Below, one piece after another: positions 44,396 through 50,836 of a stretch of DNA of 50,836 bases. Within the stretch, counting starts at the first letter, position 1. Each line of letters begins with the position of its first letter. A program made the position numbers and the translations under genes. The stretch is from Xaviernesmea oryzae. Its GTDB lineage: Bacteria; Pseudomonadota; Alphaproteobacteria; Rhizobiales; Rhizobiaceae. Location of the stretch: contig NZ_FXAF01000004.1 in the NCBI RefSeq assembly GCF_900177415.1, positions 1 to 50,836 of the forward strand, given 5' to 3'. Under the pieces are notes generated by a model. The model ran no database searches. It saw only the letters and a list, made by a program, of their open reading frames with translations, and was not told the DNA's origin.

Positions 44396-45462
44396 CAACC
44401 CATCGCCTTTGCCGGACCGGCATCGATGATCTTCGAAACATCGGGCGCCGACGGTAGCAGTTTGTTGTCGACCAGGAATTTCGAGATCTTTTCGAGGAAG
44501 GTCTGCAACTCACCGCTGGCGACGACCTGCCTTGCCTTCTCTTTGTTGTAGAACTCGAAATTCTTGATGTTGGCGAGAATCTGCTCCTTGGTCACCTCGG
44601 CCTTGATGACCGTCTTCTGCCAGTCGTAGATATCGTCGATCGCCGCCGACTGGGTTTTTTCCGAGGTGATGTAGTCGTAGACCCTGGTATGGAAGACCTG
44701 CATCAGCTTGACGAAGCCGTCATGATGCTTCGAAAGCGCCTTGTCCGTCGTCGCGAGAAGATCGTAGATGGCGAACGGCGCCTTGCTGGGGTTCGGGCCT
44801 TCGGTGAACTGCGTCGCCGAGAAGATCACCTTGGCATTGGCACGCTGCTGCAGGATGGCTTCTCGGCTGGTGGTGATCGGCACGATCGCATCGACCTGAC
44901 CCGCCACGAAGGCGGCCTGCGCCTTCACCGGATCGCCGAAGTTGACGATGTTGAGATCGGCGATGCTCATCCCGAACTTGGTCAGCGCCTCGCCGAGGAA
45001 GTAGTCGTAGTTCGAGCCACGGTTCACGCCGACCGTCTTGCCCTTGAGCCCCGGAACGCCGTCGATCGCCTTGGTGCCGACGACCGCATAGGTCCGACCG
45101 CTATTGTCGACGACGTCGATGATCCTGACCGGCTGGTTGCCGGCCGCGCGGGTGAGCAACGGCACGAAGCCCTGAACCGTCGCATCGAGATCGCCGTTGA
45201 TGACGGCGTCGATCTGGATCGGCCCGTTGGTGAAAACGGTCATCGGGTCTAGGCTGACGCCCGCTTCCTTGAACCAGCCCTTGGCCTGCGCGACGTAGAA
45301 CAGCCCATAGGCGAAGCCGGGCTGGTAGGCGAAGCGGATCGTATCCTCCGACTGCGCCATGGCGCCGGCACCGAACATGCCGGGCATGAGGCTTGCCGCC
45401 GCAAGAGCGCCCGCAGACTTCCCCGCCAGCGCAAGAACTTCACGTCTTCCGAATTCACGCAT
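44395..45462 (-). CDS. Nitrate/sulfonate/taurine-type ABC substrate-binding protein (NMT1/SsuA-like)
   Basis: The 355-residue precursor starts behind GGAGGAGG. GRREVLALAG is a twin-arginine motif, followed by a hydrophobic stretch and cleavage near AMA-QS (residue 36), so Tat export is likely. The mature protein is of the NMT1/SsuA/TauA group: YQPGFAYGLFYVAQAKGWFKEAG, GVNRGSNYDYFLGEAL and FVAGQVDAIVPI. The group binds nitrate, sulfonates, pyrimidine precursors and many small organic ligands. It heads the seven-gene operon and is divergent from gntR. With a YihV-like kinase downstream, a sulfonated ligand is a reasonable but unproven guess. Confidence 0.9.
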   Translation of the reverse strand: MREFGRREVLALAGKSAGALAAASLMPGMFGAGAMAQSEDTIRFAYQPGFAYGLFYVAQAKGWFKEAGVSLDPMTVFTNGPIQIDAVINGDLDATVQGFVPLLTRAAGNQPVRIIDVVDNSGRTYAVVGTKAIDGVPGLKGKTVGVNRGSNYDYFLGEALTKFGMSIADLNIVNFGDPVKAQAAFVAGQVDAIVPITTSREAILQQRANAKVIFSATQFTEGPNPSKAPFAIYDLLATTDKALSKHHDGFVKLMQVFHTRVYDYITSEKTQSAAIDDIYDWQKTVIKAEVTKEQILANIKNFEFYNKEKARQVVASGELQTFLEKISKFLVDNKLLPSAPDVSKIIDAGPAKAMG

Positions 45463-45527
45463 CCTGGTCCTCCTCCAGTTGCCTCTGCGCCCGCTGGTTT
45501 GAACTCAGTCATTGCAGAGCGATAAAT

Positions 45528-45554
45528 CTACATGTAGAATTTACATGTTACATG
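45528..45554. promoter_or_regulatory. Candidate GntR operator region
   Basis: CTACATGTAG (45528-45537) is a perfect palindrome, with AAAT/ATTT-type flanks extending it. ACATG recurs at 45530, 45543 and 45550, and TGTA-GAATT-TACA (45534-45546) forms a second dyad. The cluster is central in the 111-base gap between the binding-protein gene and gntR, placed to control both. Confidence 0.55.
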
Positions 45555-45573
45555 CATTCTGTCAAATGGACAA

Positions 45574-46275
45574 ATGATCGAAATGTCTTTGCAGCCTCTC
45601 AACACCGAAACCGCCGAGAGCCTTCCGCCCGTGCAGCGGGCCGGCCGCATCACCGATACCGTGCATGAAGCGCTGCGGGAGGCGATCTTCGCCGGCCAGC
45701 TGAAACCGGGTACGAAGCTCAGCGTGCCGGCGCTCGCCAAGCAGCTTGGCGTCAGCCGCAGCCCCGTGCGGGAAGCGGTTGCGCGCCTGGCGCAGGAAAA
45801 TCTTGCGGTCGAGGAAACGAGACGCGGCGCCGTCGTGGCGCGCATCGGCACAGCTGATCTCGCCCGCCTCTATGAAATCCGTGAGGTGCTGGAGGGGCTG
45901 GCCACCCGCCTTGCTGTCGAACATAGCGGCAAGAAACTGGTCACGGAGCTCGAGGGAATTCTCCGCGAACACCGGCAGGCAATCGACGACCATTCGGCCG
46001 CGGCCCATACCCGCGCCGACATGAGATTCCACCAAGTGATCCGCGAGGCATCCGGCAATCCGGGCCTGATCGAACTCCTGAAAGGACTGCAGGCGCAGGT
46101 GCGGCTCGCCATGGTGACCACCACGGTGACGGCGGGCCCGGTGCTGGCGCTTGCCGATCACCACGCGATCTTCGAAGCGATCCGCAAGGCGGATCCCGAA
46201 GCCGCCGAACAGGCCGCGCGCGCCCATATCGCCCGGCTCAGACACAATCTCGAAGGCGTGGCCAAGAGAACCTGA
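45574..46275 (+). CDS. GntR-family regulator, FCD (FadR) subfamily
   Basis: The 233-residue protein has the GntR winged helix (ITDTVHEALREAIFAGQLKPG, then LAKQLGVSRSPVREAVARLAQ) and the all-helical FCD effector domain (LARLYEIREVLEGLATRLA, DMRFHQVIREASGN, DHHAIFEAIRKAD). The conserved His and Asp residues suggest the usual metal-bound carboxylate pocket. A sugar acid or three-carbon acid may be the effector. No strong ribosome-binding site precedes the ATG; a second Met three codons on is possible. It is transcribed with the epimerase gene 40 bases downstream. Confidence 0.88.
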   Translation: MIEMSLQPLNTETAESLPPVQRAGRITDTVHEALREAIFAGQLKPGTKLSVPALAKQLGVSRSPVREAVARLAQENLAVEETRRGAVVARIGTADLARLYEIREVLEGLATRLAVEHSGKKLVTELEGILREHRQAIDDHSAAAHTRADMRFHQVIREASGNPGLIELLKGLQAQVRLAMVTTTVTAGPVLALADHHAIFEAIRKADPEAAEQAARAHIARLRHNLEGVAKRT

Positions 46276-46315
46276 TCCCGGGTCTCGCAACATTCCATAA
46301 CAAAGGACAAAGCCC

Positions 46316-47197
46316 ATGAATCCCATCGGATTGATCTCGATCCAGTTCGTCCGTCCATTCACCAGGGAGAATTTCTCCGTATTTTCGCGCATGAAATCGC
46401 TTGGCTTCGATTTCGTCGAACTGCTCGTGCCGGAAAAGGGGGAACTGGATCTCGCGGAAACGCGCAAGGCGCTGGAGGATGCGGGGCTTGGTATCGTGCT
46501 TGCTGCACGCGTCAATCTCAGCAGGGACATCGCTTCGTCACGGCACGAGGCTCATCGGGGCGGTATCGAATATCTGAAGTATTGCGTCGACTGCGCCAGT
46601 GAATTGGGAGCGACGATCGTCGGTGGACCACTGACTGGCAGCCCGCTTGTCTACGCCGCCAGGGCACCTGAGCCGGTGGCCGAGGATGAGCGGATCGCCC
46701 GAAAGGATCGCTGCGTCGCGGCCCTGAAAGAAGCGGGCGACACCGCCGCGGACAACGGCGTGCAGCTTGCTATCGAGCCACTCAACCGCTTCGAAAGCGA
46801 TGTCCTTTGCACCTGCGCGCAGGCCATCGATCTCTTGGACGCGGTGGATCATCCTTCGGTGAATATGATGCTCGACACATTCCACATGCATATGGAGGAG
46901 GCCTCGATGCCGGAGTCGATCCGCAGGGCCGGCAAGCGCCTCGTCCATTTCCAGGCAAACGAAAACCACCGCGGTTTTCCCGGCACGGGTGCAACGGACT
47001 GGACGGCGATCGGTCGGGCGCTGGTGGATATCGGTTACACGGGGCCGATGTCGATGGAACCCTTTCGCCGCAATGACGATCGTTTCGGGGTTCCGATCGC
47101 CCAATGGCGCGCGCCGCATGAAGACGAAACCGCGAAACTGACAGCCGCCTGCAATTTCCTGCACTCGACCATGCTATTGGCCGAACATCGCCGCTGA
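46316..47197 (+). CDS. Sugar (phosphate) isomerase/epimerase, D-psicose 3-epimerase-like
   Basis: The 293-residue TIM-barrel protein starts behind AAGGAC. It lines up with D-psicose/D-tagatose 3-epimerases: IEPLNRFESDVL with Glu154, MMLDTFHMHMEE with Asp187, VHFQANENHRG and MSMEPF with Glu248. In the Agrobacterium enzyme (recalled sequence) the four metal ligands are Glu152, Asp185, His211 and Glu246, at a constant offset of two. The His is Gln213 here. The protein may thus bind metal differently or use another substrate. It is co-transcribed with gntR and could feed a ketose to the kinase/aldolase pair in the divergent operon. Confidence 0.83.
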   Translation: MNPIGLISIQFVRPFTRENFSVFSRMKSLGFDFVELLVPEKGELDLAETRKALEDAGLGIVLAARVNLSRDIASSRHEAHRGGIEYLKYCVDCASELGATIVGGPLTGSPLVYAARAPEPVAEDERIARKDRCVAALKEAGDTAADNGVQLAIEPLNRFESDVLCTCAQAIDLLDAVDHPSVNMMLDTFHMHMEEASMPESIRRAGKRLVHFQANENHRGFPGTGATDWTAIGRALVDIGYTGPMSMEPFRRNDDRFGVPIAQWRAPHEDETAKLTAACNFLHSTMLLAEHRR

Positions 47198-47207
47198 AGC
47201 CGAACTC

Positions 47208-48188
47208 CTATCGCGCCGGAGGGACTGCTGCCATCCGGCGCATGATGCTTCCCGCCGATCGCAGCACGTCGCGGGTTTTCTGAAGGAAAGCGCTGTACTG
47301 CGTGAAAGCATGCGTGACGCCCGGAACGATCACTAGATCGCACGGGCGTCCCAGTCTCGCAAGACGCTCCGCGAGCATCAGGCTGTCGGACTGCAATGGA
47401 TCAATGCCCGCCGCGAAAAGATGGATCGGCGGCAAGGCTGAAAGCATCTCGTCGCTCGCGGCAAGAGGACTGGCCAGGGGATCGGAGGAAAGATCCCTGT
47501 CGCCGACATACCATCTCAGGAATCGTTGCATGCGCGCACGGGTCAATCCCGGTCCATCAGCGAATTGCTCATAGGAAGGCGTTGACGTATCGAGCCCGAA
47601 ATTGCCGGAGAAGAATACCGCACCGACTGGCATGAGCATGGAATGCAGATGCTCGTTCAGCATCGCCGCGAGCCCGAGATTGGCGCCGGCTGATTCCCCG
47701 CAAAGAATAAGTGGCCCTGACTTGACGCCGAGATCGATTGCCGCCTTCATTCCGTGTCTGACGCAGGCAACGACGTCCTGAAGCCCGCAGGGATAGGGGT
47801 TTTCCGGCGCGAGACGGTAGTCAGGGACCAGGACCGGCATTTTGCTTTCCACCGCAAGCACCCGCGAAAGACGATCTTGCATCTCCGGGCCGCCAAATGC
47901 AAAGCCGCCACCGTGAACAAAAACGACCGCTCCGGGAGAAGCATTTGCAGGCAGCAGCACGCGCAGACGGGTGCGTGCCGATCCGATCTCCTCATCTGCG
48001 TCCAACCAGATGTCGCGCCGGATCTGAACCTCCGGCAAATCCACATTCCAACGACGATTAAGCTCCTCGGAGAGTGCCCTGCCCTCGGCAACCCCAAGCA
48101 AGGTGGGGTCGGGCGACGGACCATGTTCGGCTTCCATAGCAATGAATAGATCCTCTAGTTGAGGATCCAGATCTGAGTTAAACTGCAT
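47208..48188 (-). CDS. Alpha/beta hydrolase fold-3 esterase (HSL family)
   Basis: The 326-residue protein starts at ATG 48188 (AAGAGAT upstream; a TTG one codon earlier is the alternative). HGGG at 92-95 is the oxyanion-hole motif of hormone-sensitive-lipase-like esterases, GESAG puts the nucleophile at Ser166, and GIDPLQSDS (Asp263) with VTHAF (His293) complete the triad. No signal peptide is seen, so it is cytosolic. Such enzymes hydrolyse short acyl esters, lactones or acylated sugars. It is convergent with the epimerase gene (10 bases apart) and divergent from rpiR, so it might share the RpiR operators. Confidence 0.9.
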   Translation of the reverse strand: MQFNSDLDPQLEDLFIAMEAEHGPSPDPTLLGVAEGRALSEELNRRWNVDLPEVQIRRDIWLDADEEIGSARTRLRVLLPANASPGAVVFVHGGGFAFGGPEMQDRLSRVLAVESKMPVLVPDYRLAPENPYPCGLQDVVACVRHGMKAAIDLGVKSGPLILCGESAGANLGLAAMLNEHLHSMLMPVGAVFFSGNFGLDTSTPSYEQFADGPGLTRARMQRFLRWYVGDRDLSSDPLASPLAASDEMLSALPPIHLFAAGIDPLQSDSLMLAERLARLGRPCDLVIVPGVTHAFTQYSAFLQKTRDVLRSAGSIMRRMAAVPPAR

Positions 48189-48451
48189 CAAGCTATCTCT
48201 TCATCACAGCAAAGCTATGGCTCCAAAGATGGAGCTGTCCCAACGACAATGTATCATTTCAAAACCGTTGGGAAGGTGGTTCCGGTCTTGAGCGGAATCG
48301 AACCTGGGCCCTATTCATCAGAACTTCTAAGCGGCTGAACGCTGAGCGTTTATGCATTTAGATCAATGTGGGCTCAAGATTACATTTTCGGACTTTGCCT
48401 CTGGTGATACCATCTCGGCACGCGCTCCCGCTGACGCAGACCGCTTGATTC

Positions 48452-48497
48452 TGCAATACATATTGCATCCATTATCCCTGTTGCAATTTATGGTGCA
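48452..48497. promoter_or_regulatory. RpiR operator pair upstream of rpiR
   Basis: Two 16-base sites, TGCAATACATATTGCA (48452-48467, perfect dyad TGCAATA/TATTGCA) and TGCAATTTATGGTGCA (48482-48497), have starts exactly 30 bases apart. They precede the rpiR ribosome-binding site. An equivalent pair with the same 30-base spacing lies at 49412-49457. The rest of the 340-base gap 48189-48528 shows no gene. Confidence 0.75.
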
Positions 48498-48528
48498 TTA
48501 TGATCTTTTGCGTCGGAGGAGATTTCAA

Positions 48529-49371
48529 ATGCAGCTTGCCGAACGTGTCCAAACCGTCGCCGAGACGTTGACCCCAGCCGAACGAAAGCTGGTCAAGGAG
48601 ATCATTTCCAAGCCACGTGACGTGGCATTGGGTACTGCTCTAGAACTGGCGCGCAAGATGGGTGTTCATCAAGCGACTGCTGGTCGGCTTGCACGCAAGC
48701 TTGGCTTCGAAACATATTCGGACTTTCGCGACGCGATCCGCGACGAGTTTATCGTCAAGACGGATCCAGCTTTGCGCGTTCGCAAGACGCTCGAGATTTC
48801 CCGCGGCCAAAGCATCCTGGACCTGCTCATCCAACAGGAGGTCGAGGCACTTTCGCGTTTGACGGCATACATCGACGAAAGCAGGCTGAACGATGCCGCA
48901 AAGACGATATCCGAGTGCCGGCGCATTTTCATCTTCGCGAGAGGCAACGCTGAGACGCTTGCCGTTCTGATGGATAGGCGTCTGCGTCGGATGGCATTCG
49001 AAACCGTTGTTATCAGCGGCGATAGCCGCGACATAGCAGAGCAAATCCTGACTATGGGCAGGCAGGATGCGCTGATCCTGTTTGCCTTCCGACGTCAGCC
49101 GGACGCTTACATCCCTTTGATGGAGCACGTCAGAAAAGTCGGCGCGCGTAGCATCGTCATCTCTGGCGCAGTTGGCCCATCTTTGTCGCCGCAGGGCGAC
49201 CATCTCTTGTCTGCGCCAAGAGCGGGAAAGACGGATGCGTTCCAGACGCTGACAGTGCCAATGGCCATCTGCAACGGGCTGATCCTGTCGATCGCACAAT
49301 TTGACGAAAAACGGTCGCTGATACAGCTTGAAACGCTGGGAGAGCTCATCGCATCCTTCGATCGACGGTAG
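48529..49371 (+). CDS. RpiR-family transcriptional regulator
   Basis: The 280-residue start at 48529 has a strong GGAGGAG site; the longer frame from 48352 would read through the operators. The HTH_6 domain is at the N-terminus (TPAERKLVKEII, then LARKMGVHQATAGRLARKLGF). A SIS sugar-phosphate-binding domain follows from about residue 125 (RIFIFARGNAETLAVLMDRR, GDSRDIAEQIL, DALILFAF). It probably controls itself and the downstream transporter operon, now interrupted, whose promoter holds the same sites. Effector would be a phosphosugar. Confidence 0.9.
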   Translation: MQLAERVQTVAETLTPAERKLVKEIISKPRDVALGTALELARKMGVHQATAGRLARKLGFETYSDFRDAIRDEFIVKTDPALRVRKTLEISRGQSILDLLIQQEVEALSRLTAYIDESRLNDAAKTISECRRIFIFARGNAETLAVLMDRRLRRMAFETVVISGDSRDIAEQILTMGRQDALILFAFRRQPDAYIPLMEHVRKVGARSIVISGAVGPSLSPQGDHLLSAPRAGKTDAFQTLTVPMAICNGLILSIAQFDEKRSLIQLETLGELIASFDRR

Positions 49372-49411
49372 CATCTGCGCACGATGCGCTAGTTTTCGTA
49401 CGTCAAATTTT

Positions 49412-49457
49412 TGCAATATGAATTGCGCTTCATACGCCCATTGCAATTCAAATGGCA
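49412..49457. promoter_or_regulatory. RpiR operator pair upstream of the truncated operon
   Basis: TGCAATATGAATTGCG (49412-49427) and TGCAATTCAAATGGCA (49442-49457) share the TGCAAT-N4-6-TGCA layout of the rpiR pair and again start 30 bases apart. They sit 42 bases before the ATG of the signal-peptide stub, so they belonged to the promoter of the lost operon. Confidence 0.75.
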
Positions 49458-49498
49458 TATGGGTGGTGCAAACCACCTTCACTCTGGGAGGAAATGAC

Positions 49499-49570
49499 AT
49501 GAAATGCATACTTTCCATCGCAACGTCCATCGGGCTCTTGGCAGCACCTGCGATCGCTCAAGAGTGTTGA
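49499..49570 (+). pseudogene. Signal peptide stub of a lost exported (probably binding) protein
   Basis: ATG 49499 follows GGGAGGAAATGAC and encodes MKCILSIATSIGLLAAPAIA-QE, a clean Sec signal peptide with an AIA cleavage site. The next bases are the IS21 end, whose TGTTGA supplies a Cys codon and the stop. The remainder of the gene lies beyond the element or is lost. Given the RpiR operators just upstream, a sugar-type solute-binding protein is the likeliest original product, which is an inference. Confidence 0.75.
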
Positions 49571-49573
49571 TTG

Positions 49574-49624
49574 CCACTGAGAACTGACCCGGCATAGCCT
49601 GATATTTCCATTGAGAATTGACCC
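49574..49624 (+). repeat. Direct terminal repeats of the IS21 element
   Basis: CCACTGAGAACTGACCC (49574-49590) and CCATTGAGAATTGACCC (49608-49624) match at 15 of 17 positions with starts 34 bases apart. IS21 elements carry such multiple transposase-binding repeats at their ends. Confidence 0.8.
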
Positions 49625-49676
49625 ATGTTTGAACCCTCCCTCGCATGTTTTCAGCGGGGGCTATGGAGTGATCGAC

Positions 49677-50836
49677 ATGGCGTTATTGAGCGTGATCCGA
49701 CGCTGGCATTTTCGAGAACATCTATCGATCCGGGAGATTTGCCGCAGGACTGGCCTATCCCGGAATACTGTCCGCAAATACCTGCGCCTGGACGGGGTGG
49801 AGCCGAAGTTCAAGGTCCCGGAGCGGCCAAGCAAGCTTGACCCATTTGCGGATAGGCTGTCGGCCTGGTTGAAGACGGAATCCAAGAAAGGCCGCAAGCA
49901 GAAGCGGACGATGAAGCAGTTGCATGCCGAACTGGTGAGCCTCGGATACGGGGGCTCCTATAACCGCGTGGCGGCGTTTGCGCGGGAATGGCGAGAGGAT
50001 CGGCAGAGGGAGTTGCAGACGACCGGGCGCGGCACGTTTGTGCCCTTGGCATTTGAACCCGGTGAGGCCTTCCAGTTCGATTGGTCGGAAGATTGGGCGA
50101 TCATCGGCAATGAGCGCACCAAACTGCAGGTCGCCCATACGAAGCTAAGCTACAGTCGGGCCTTTATCGTCCGGGCCTATCTTCTTCAGACGCACGAGAT
50201 GCTGTTTGACGCCCACAATCATGCGTTCCGCGTATTTGGCGGCATCCCCGGCCGCGGCATCTACGACAATATGCGCACGGCAATCGACAAGGTCGGCCGC
50301 GGCAAGGATCGCGACGTCAACACCCGCTTCCTGGCGATGGCCAGCCACTATGTGTTCGAACCCGAGTTCTGCAATCCAGCGTCCGGCTGGGAGAAGGGGC
50401 AGGTCGAGAAGAACGTTCAGGATGCCCGTCATCGTCTCTGGCAGCCCACGCCGCGCTTCGCATCGCTGGAAGCATTAAACGACTGGCTGGAGCAGCGCTG
50501 CAAGGAATTGTGGGCGCAGACCCCACACGGTCAGATGCGCGGCACCATCGCCGACATCTGGGCTGAGGAAGCATCGGCGCTCATGCCTGTTTCCAGGCCG
50601 TTTGACGGGTTTGTCGAGTATACCAAGCGCGTTACACCGACCTGCCTCGTCCATCTGGAGCGCAATCGCTACAGCGTGCCGGCGTCCTTCGCCAATCGAC
50701 CGGTGAGCCTTCGGGTCTATCCGGATCGTGTCGTGGTTGCCGCGGAGGGCCAGATCATTTGTGAGCACCGCCGTGTCATCGATCGCTCTCATGATCGACC
50801 GGGACAGACGATCTACGACTGGCGGCATTATCTGGC
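49677..50836 (+). CDS. istA: IS21-family transposase IstA, C-terminus outside window
   Basis: The frame opens at ATG 49677 with GGAG nine bases upstream and stays open to the window edge (386 codons). The N-terminal helix-turn-helix reads LSIREICRRTGLSRNTVRKY. The DDE core follows: FQFDWSED (first Asp) near 130, GIYDNMRTAID (second Asp) near 197 and WEKGQVEKNVQDARHR (Glu) near 240. The Mu-type C-terminal barrel (RNRYSVPASFANRPV) comes near 340. IstA catalyses strand transfer with the IstB ATPase as helper. Confidence 0.93.
   Translation, partial: MALLSVIRRWHFREHLSIREICRRTGLSRNTVRKYLRLDGVEPKFKVPERPSKLDPFADRLSAWLKTESKKGRKQKRTMKQLHAELVSLGYGGSYNRVAAFAREWREDRQRELQTTGRGTFVPLAFEPGEAFQFDWSEDWAIIGNERTKLQVAHTKLSYSRAFIVRAYLLQTHEMLFDAHNHAFRVFGGIPGRGIYDNMRTAIDKVGRGKDRDVNTRFLAMASHYVFEPEFCNPASGWEKGQVEKNVQDARHRLWQPTPRFASLEALNDWLEQRCKELWAQTPHGQMRGTIADIWAEEASALMPVSRPFDGFVEYTKRVTPTCLVHLERNRYSVPASFANRPVSLRVYPDRVVVAAEGQIICEHRRVIDRSHDRPGQTIYDWRHYL

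Larger units (their letters stand above)
49565..50836 (+). mobile_element. IS21-family insertion sequence, left part
   Basis: The element begins TGTTGATTGCCACTGAG at 49565, the usual IS21-type end. It has multiple terminal repeats, followed by an istA-type transposase gene. The right end and the istB ATPase gene lie outside the window. It inserted right behind a signal peptide coding sequence, inactivating the RpiR-linked operon. Confidence 0.88.

Noticed and set aside
48282..48320. tRNA-like stretch with GGTTCGATTCCGC on the minus strand
   Set aside because: The T-loop-like bases cannot form the flanking five-base T stem and no acceptor or anticodon arms are seen, so it is not a tRNA gene and only weakly suggests a tRNA-derived remnant.
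1..50836. CRISPR array, rRNA operon, integrase gene or replication origin with iterons
   Set aside because: I looked for regularly spaced repeats, rRNA-conserved segments, tyrosine recombinase motifs and iteron blocks and saw none.

Overview
The window looks like an accessory replicon (plasmid, chromid or large island) of a Hyphomicrobiales alphaproteobacterium such as Rhizobium, Agrobacterium, Ensifer or Brucella/Ochrobactrum. The reasons are the high GC, the density of ABC uptake operons each paired with its own regulator, a plasmid-type ParB-like protein at the left edge, and insertion sequences of three families (IS6 remnant, IS3/IS407-type, IS21). I see no rRNA, tRNA or CRISPR array and almost no housekeeping genes. 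The assignment rests on gene content, not on a database search.

Layout. (1) 1-2.8 kb: a partial ParB-like gene on the minus strand behind a hairpin-rich leader, a small membrane protein, and a decapitated TetR gene abutting a decayed IS6-type transposase. (2) 2.9-14.4 kb: a seven-gene minus-strand operon (fused oxoprolinase/hydantoinase, peptide-type ABC transporter, FAD monooxygenase, FMN reductase) with a divergent MarR-type regulator. (3) 14.5-15.8 kb: an IS3-family element with a frameshifted orfB, then about 430 bp in which I recognise nothing. (4) 16.2-25.1 kb: a second minus-strand operon (MFS transporter, peptide-type ABC transporter, isochorismatase-fold amidohydrolase) with a divergent LysR regulator and a clear T-N11-A operator. 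(5) 25.2-32.8 kb: an RbsABC-type sugar transporter with a NagB-like protein and an M20 deacylase/peptidase, divergent from a DeoR regulator and a ribokinase, with a shared palindromic operator. (6) 33.0-38.2 kb: three consecutive exported alpha/beta hydrolases, unlike one another, the last with a tannase-like CS-D-HC arrangement. (7) 38.3-47.2 kb: a seven-gene minus-strand operon (SsuABC-type transporter, YihV-like sugar kinase, LacD/YihT-like aldolase, enolase-superfamily dehydratase, Gfo/Idh oxidoreductase) divergent from gntR plus a psicose-epimerase-like gene. (8) 47.2-50.8 kb: an HSL-type esterase, an RpiR regulator with paired operators, and a signal-peptide stub cut off by an IS21 element that runs past the right edge.

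Each module is a take-up-and-catabolise cassette: a periplasmic binding protein and its transporter, one to five enzymes, and a divergent regulator of a different family (MarR, LysR, DeoR, GntR, RpiR). Three binding-protein genes are followed by a perfect GC-rich hairpin before the next gene, a layout that usually raises binding protein over membrane components. The most promising unexplained parts are the aldolase/kinase/epimerase module with its sulfonate-type transporter, the triple hydrolase cluster, and the RpiR operator pairs whose target operon has been destroyed by IS21.
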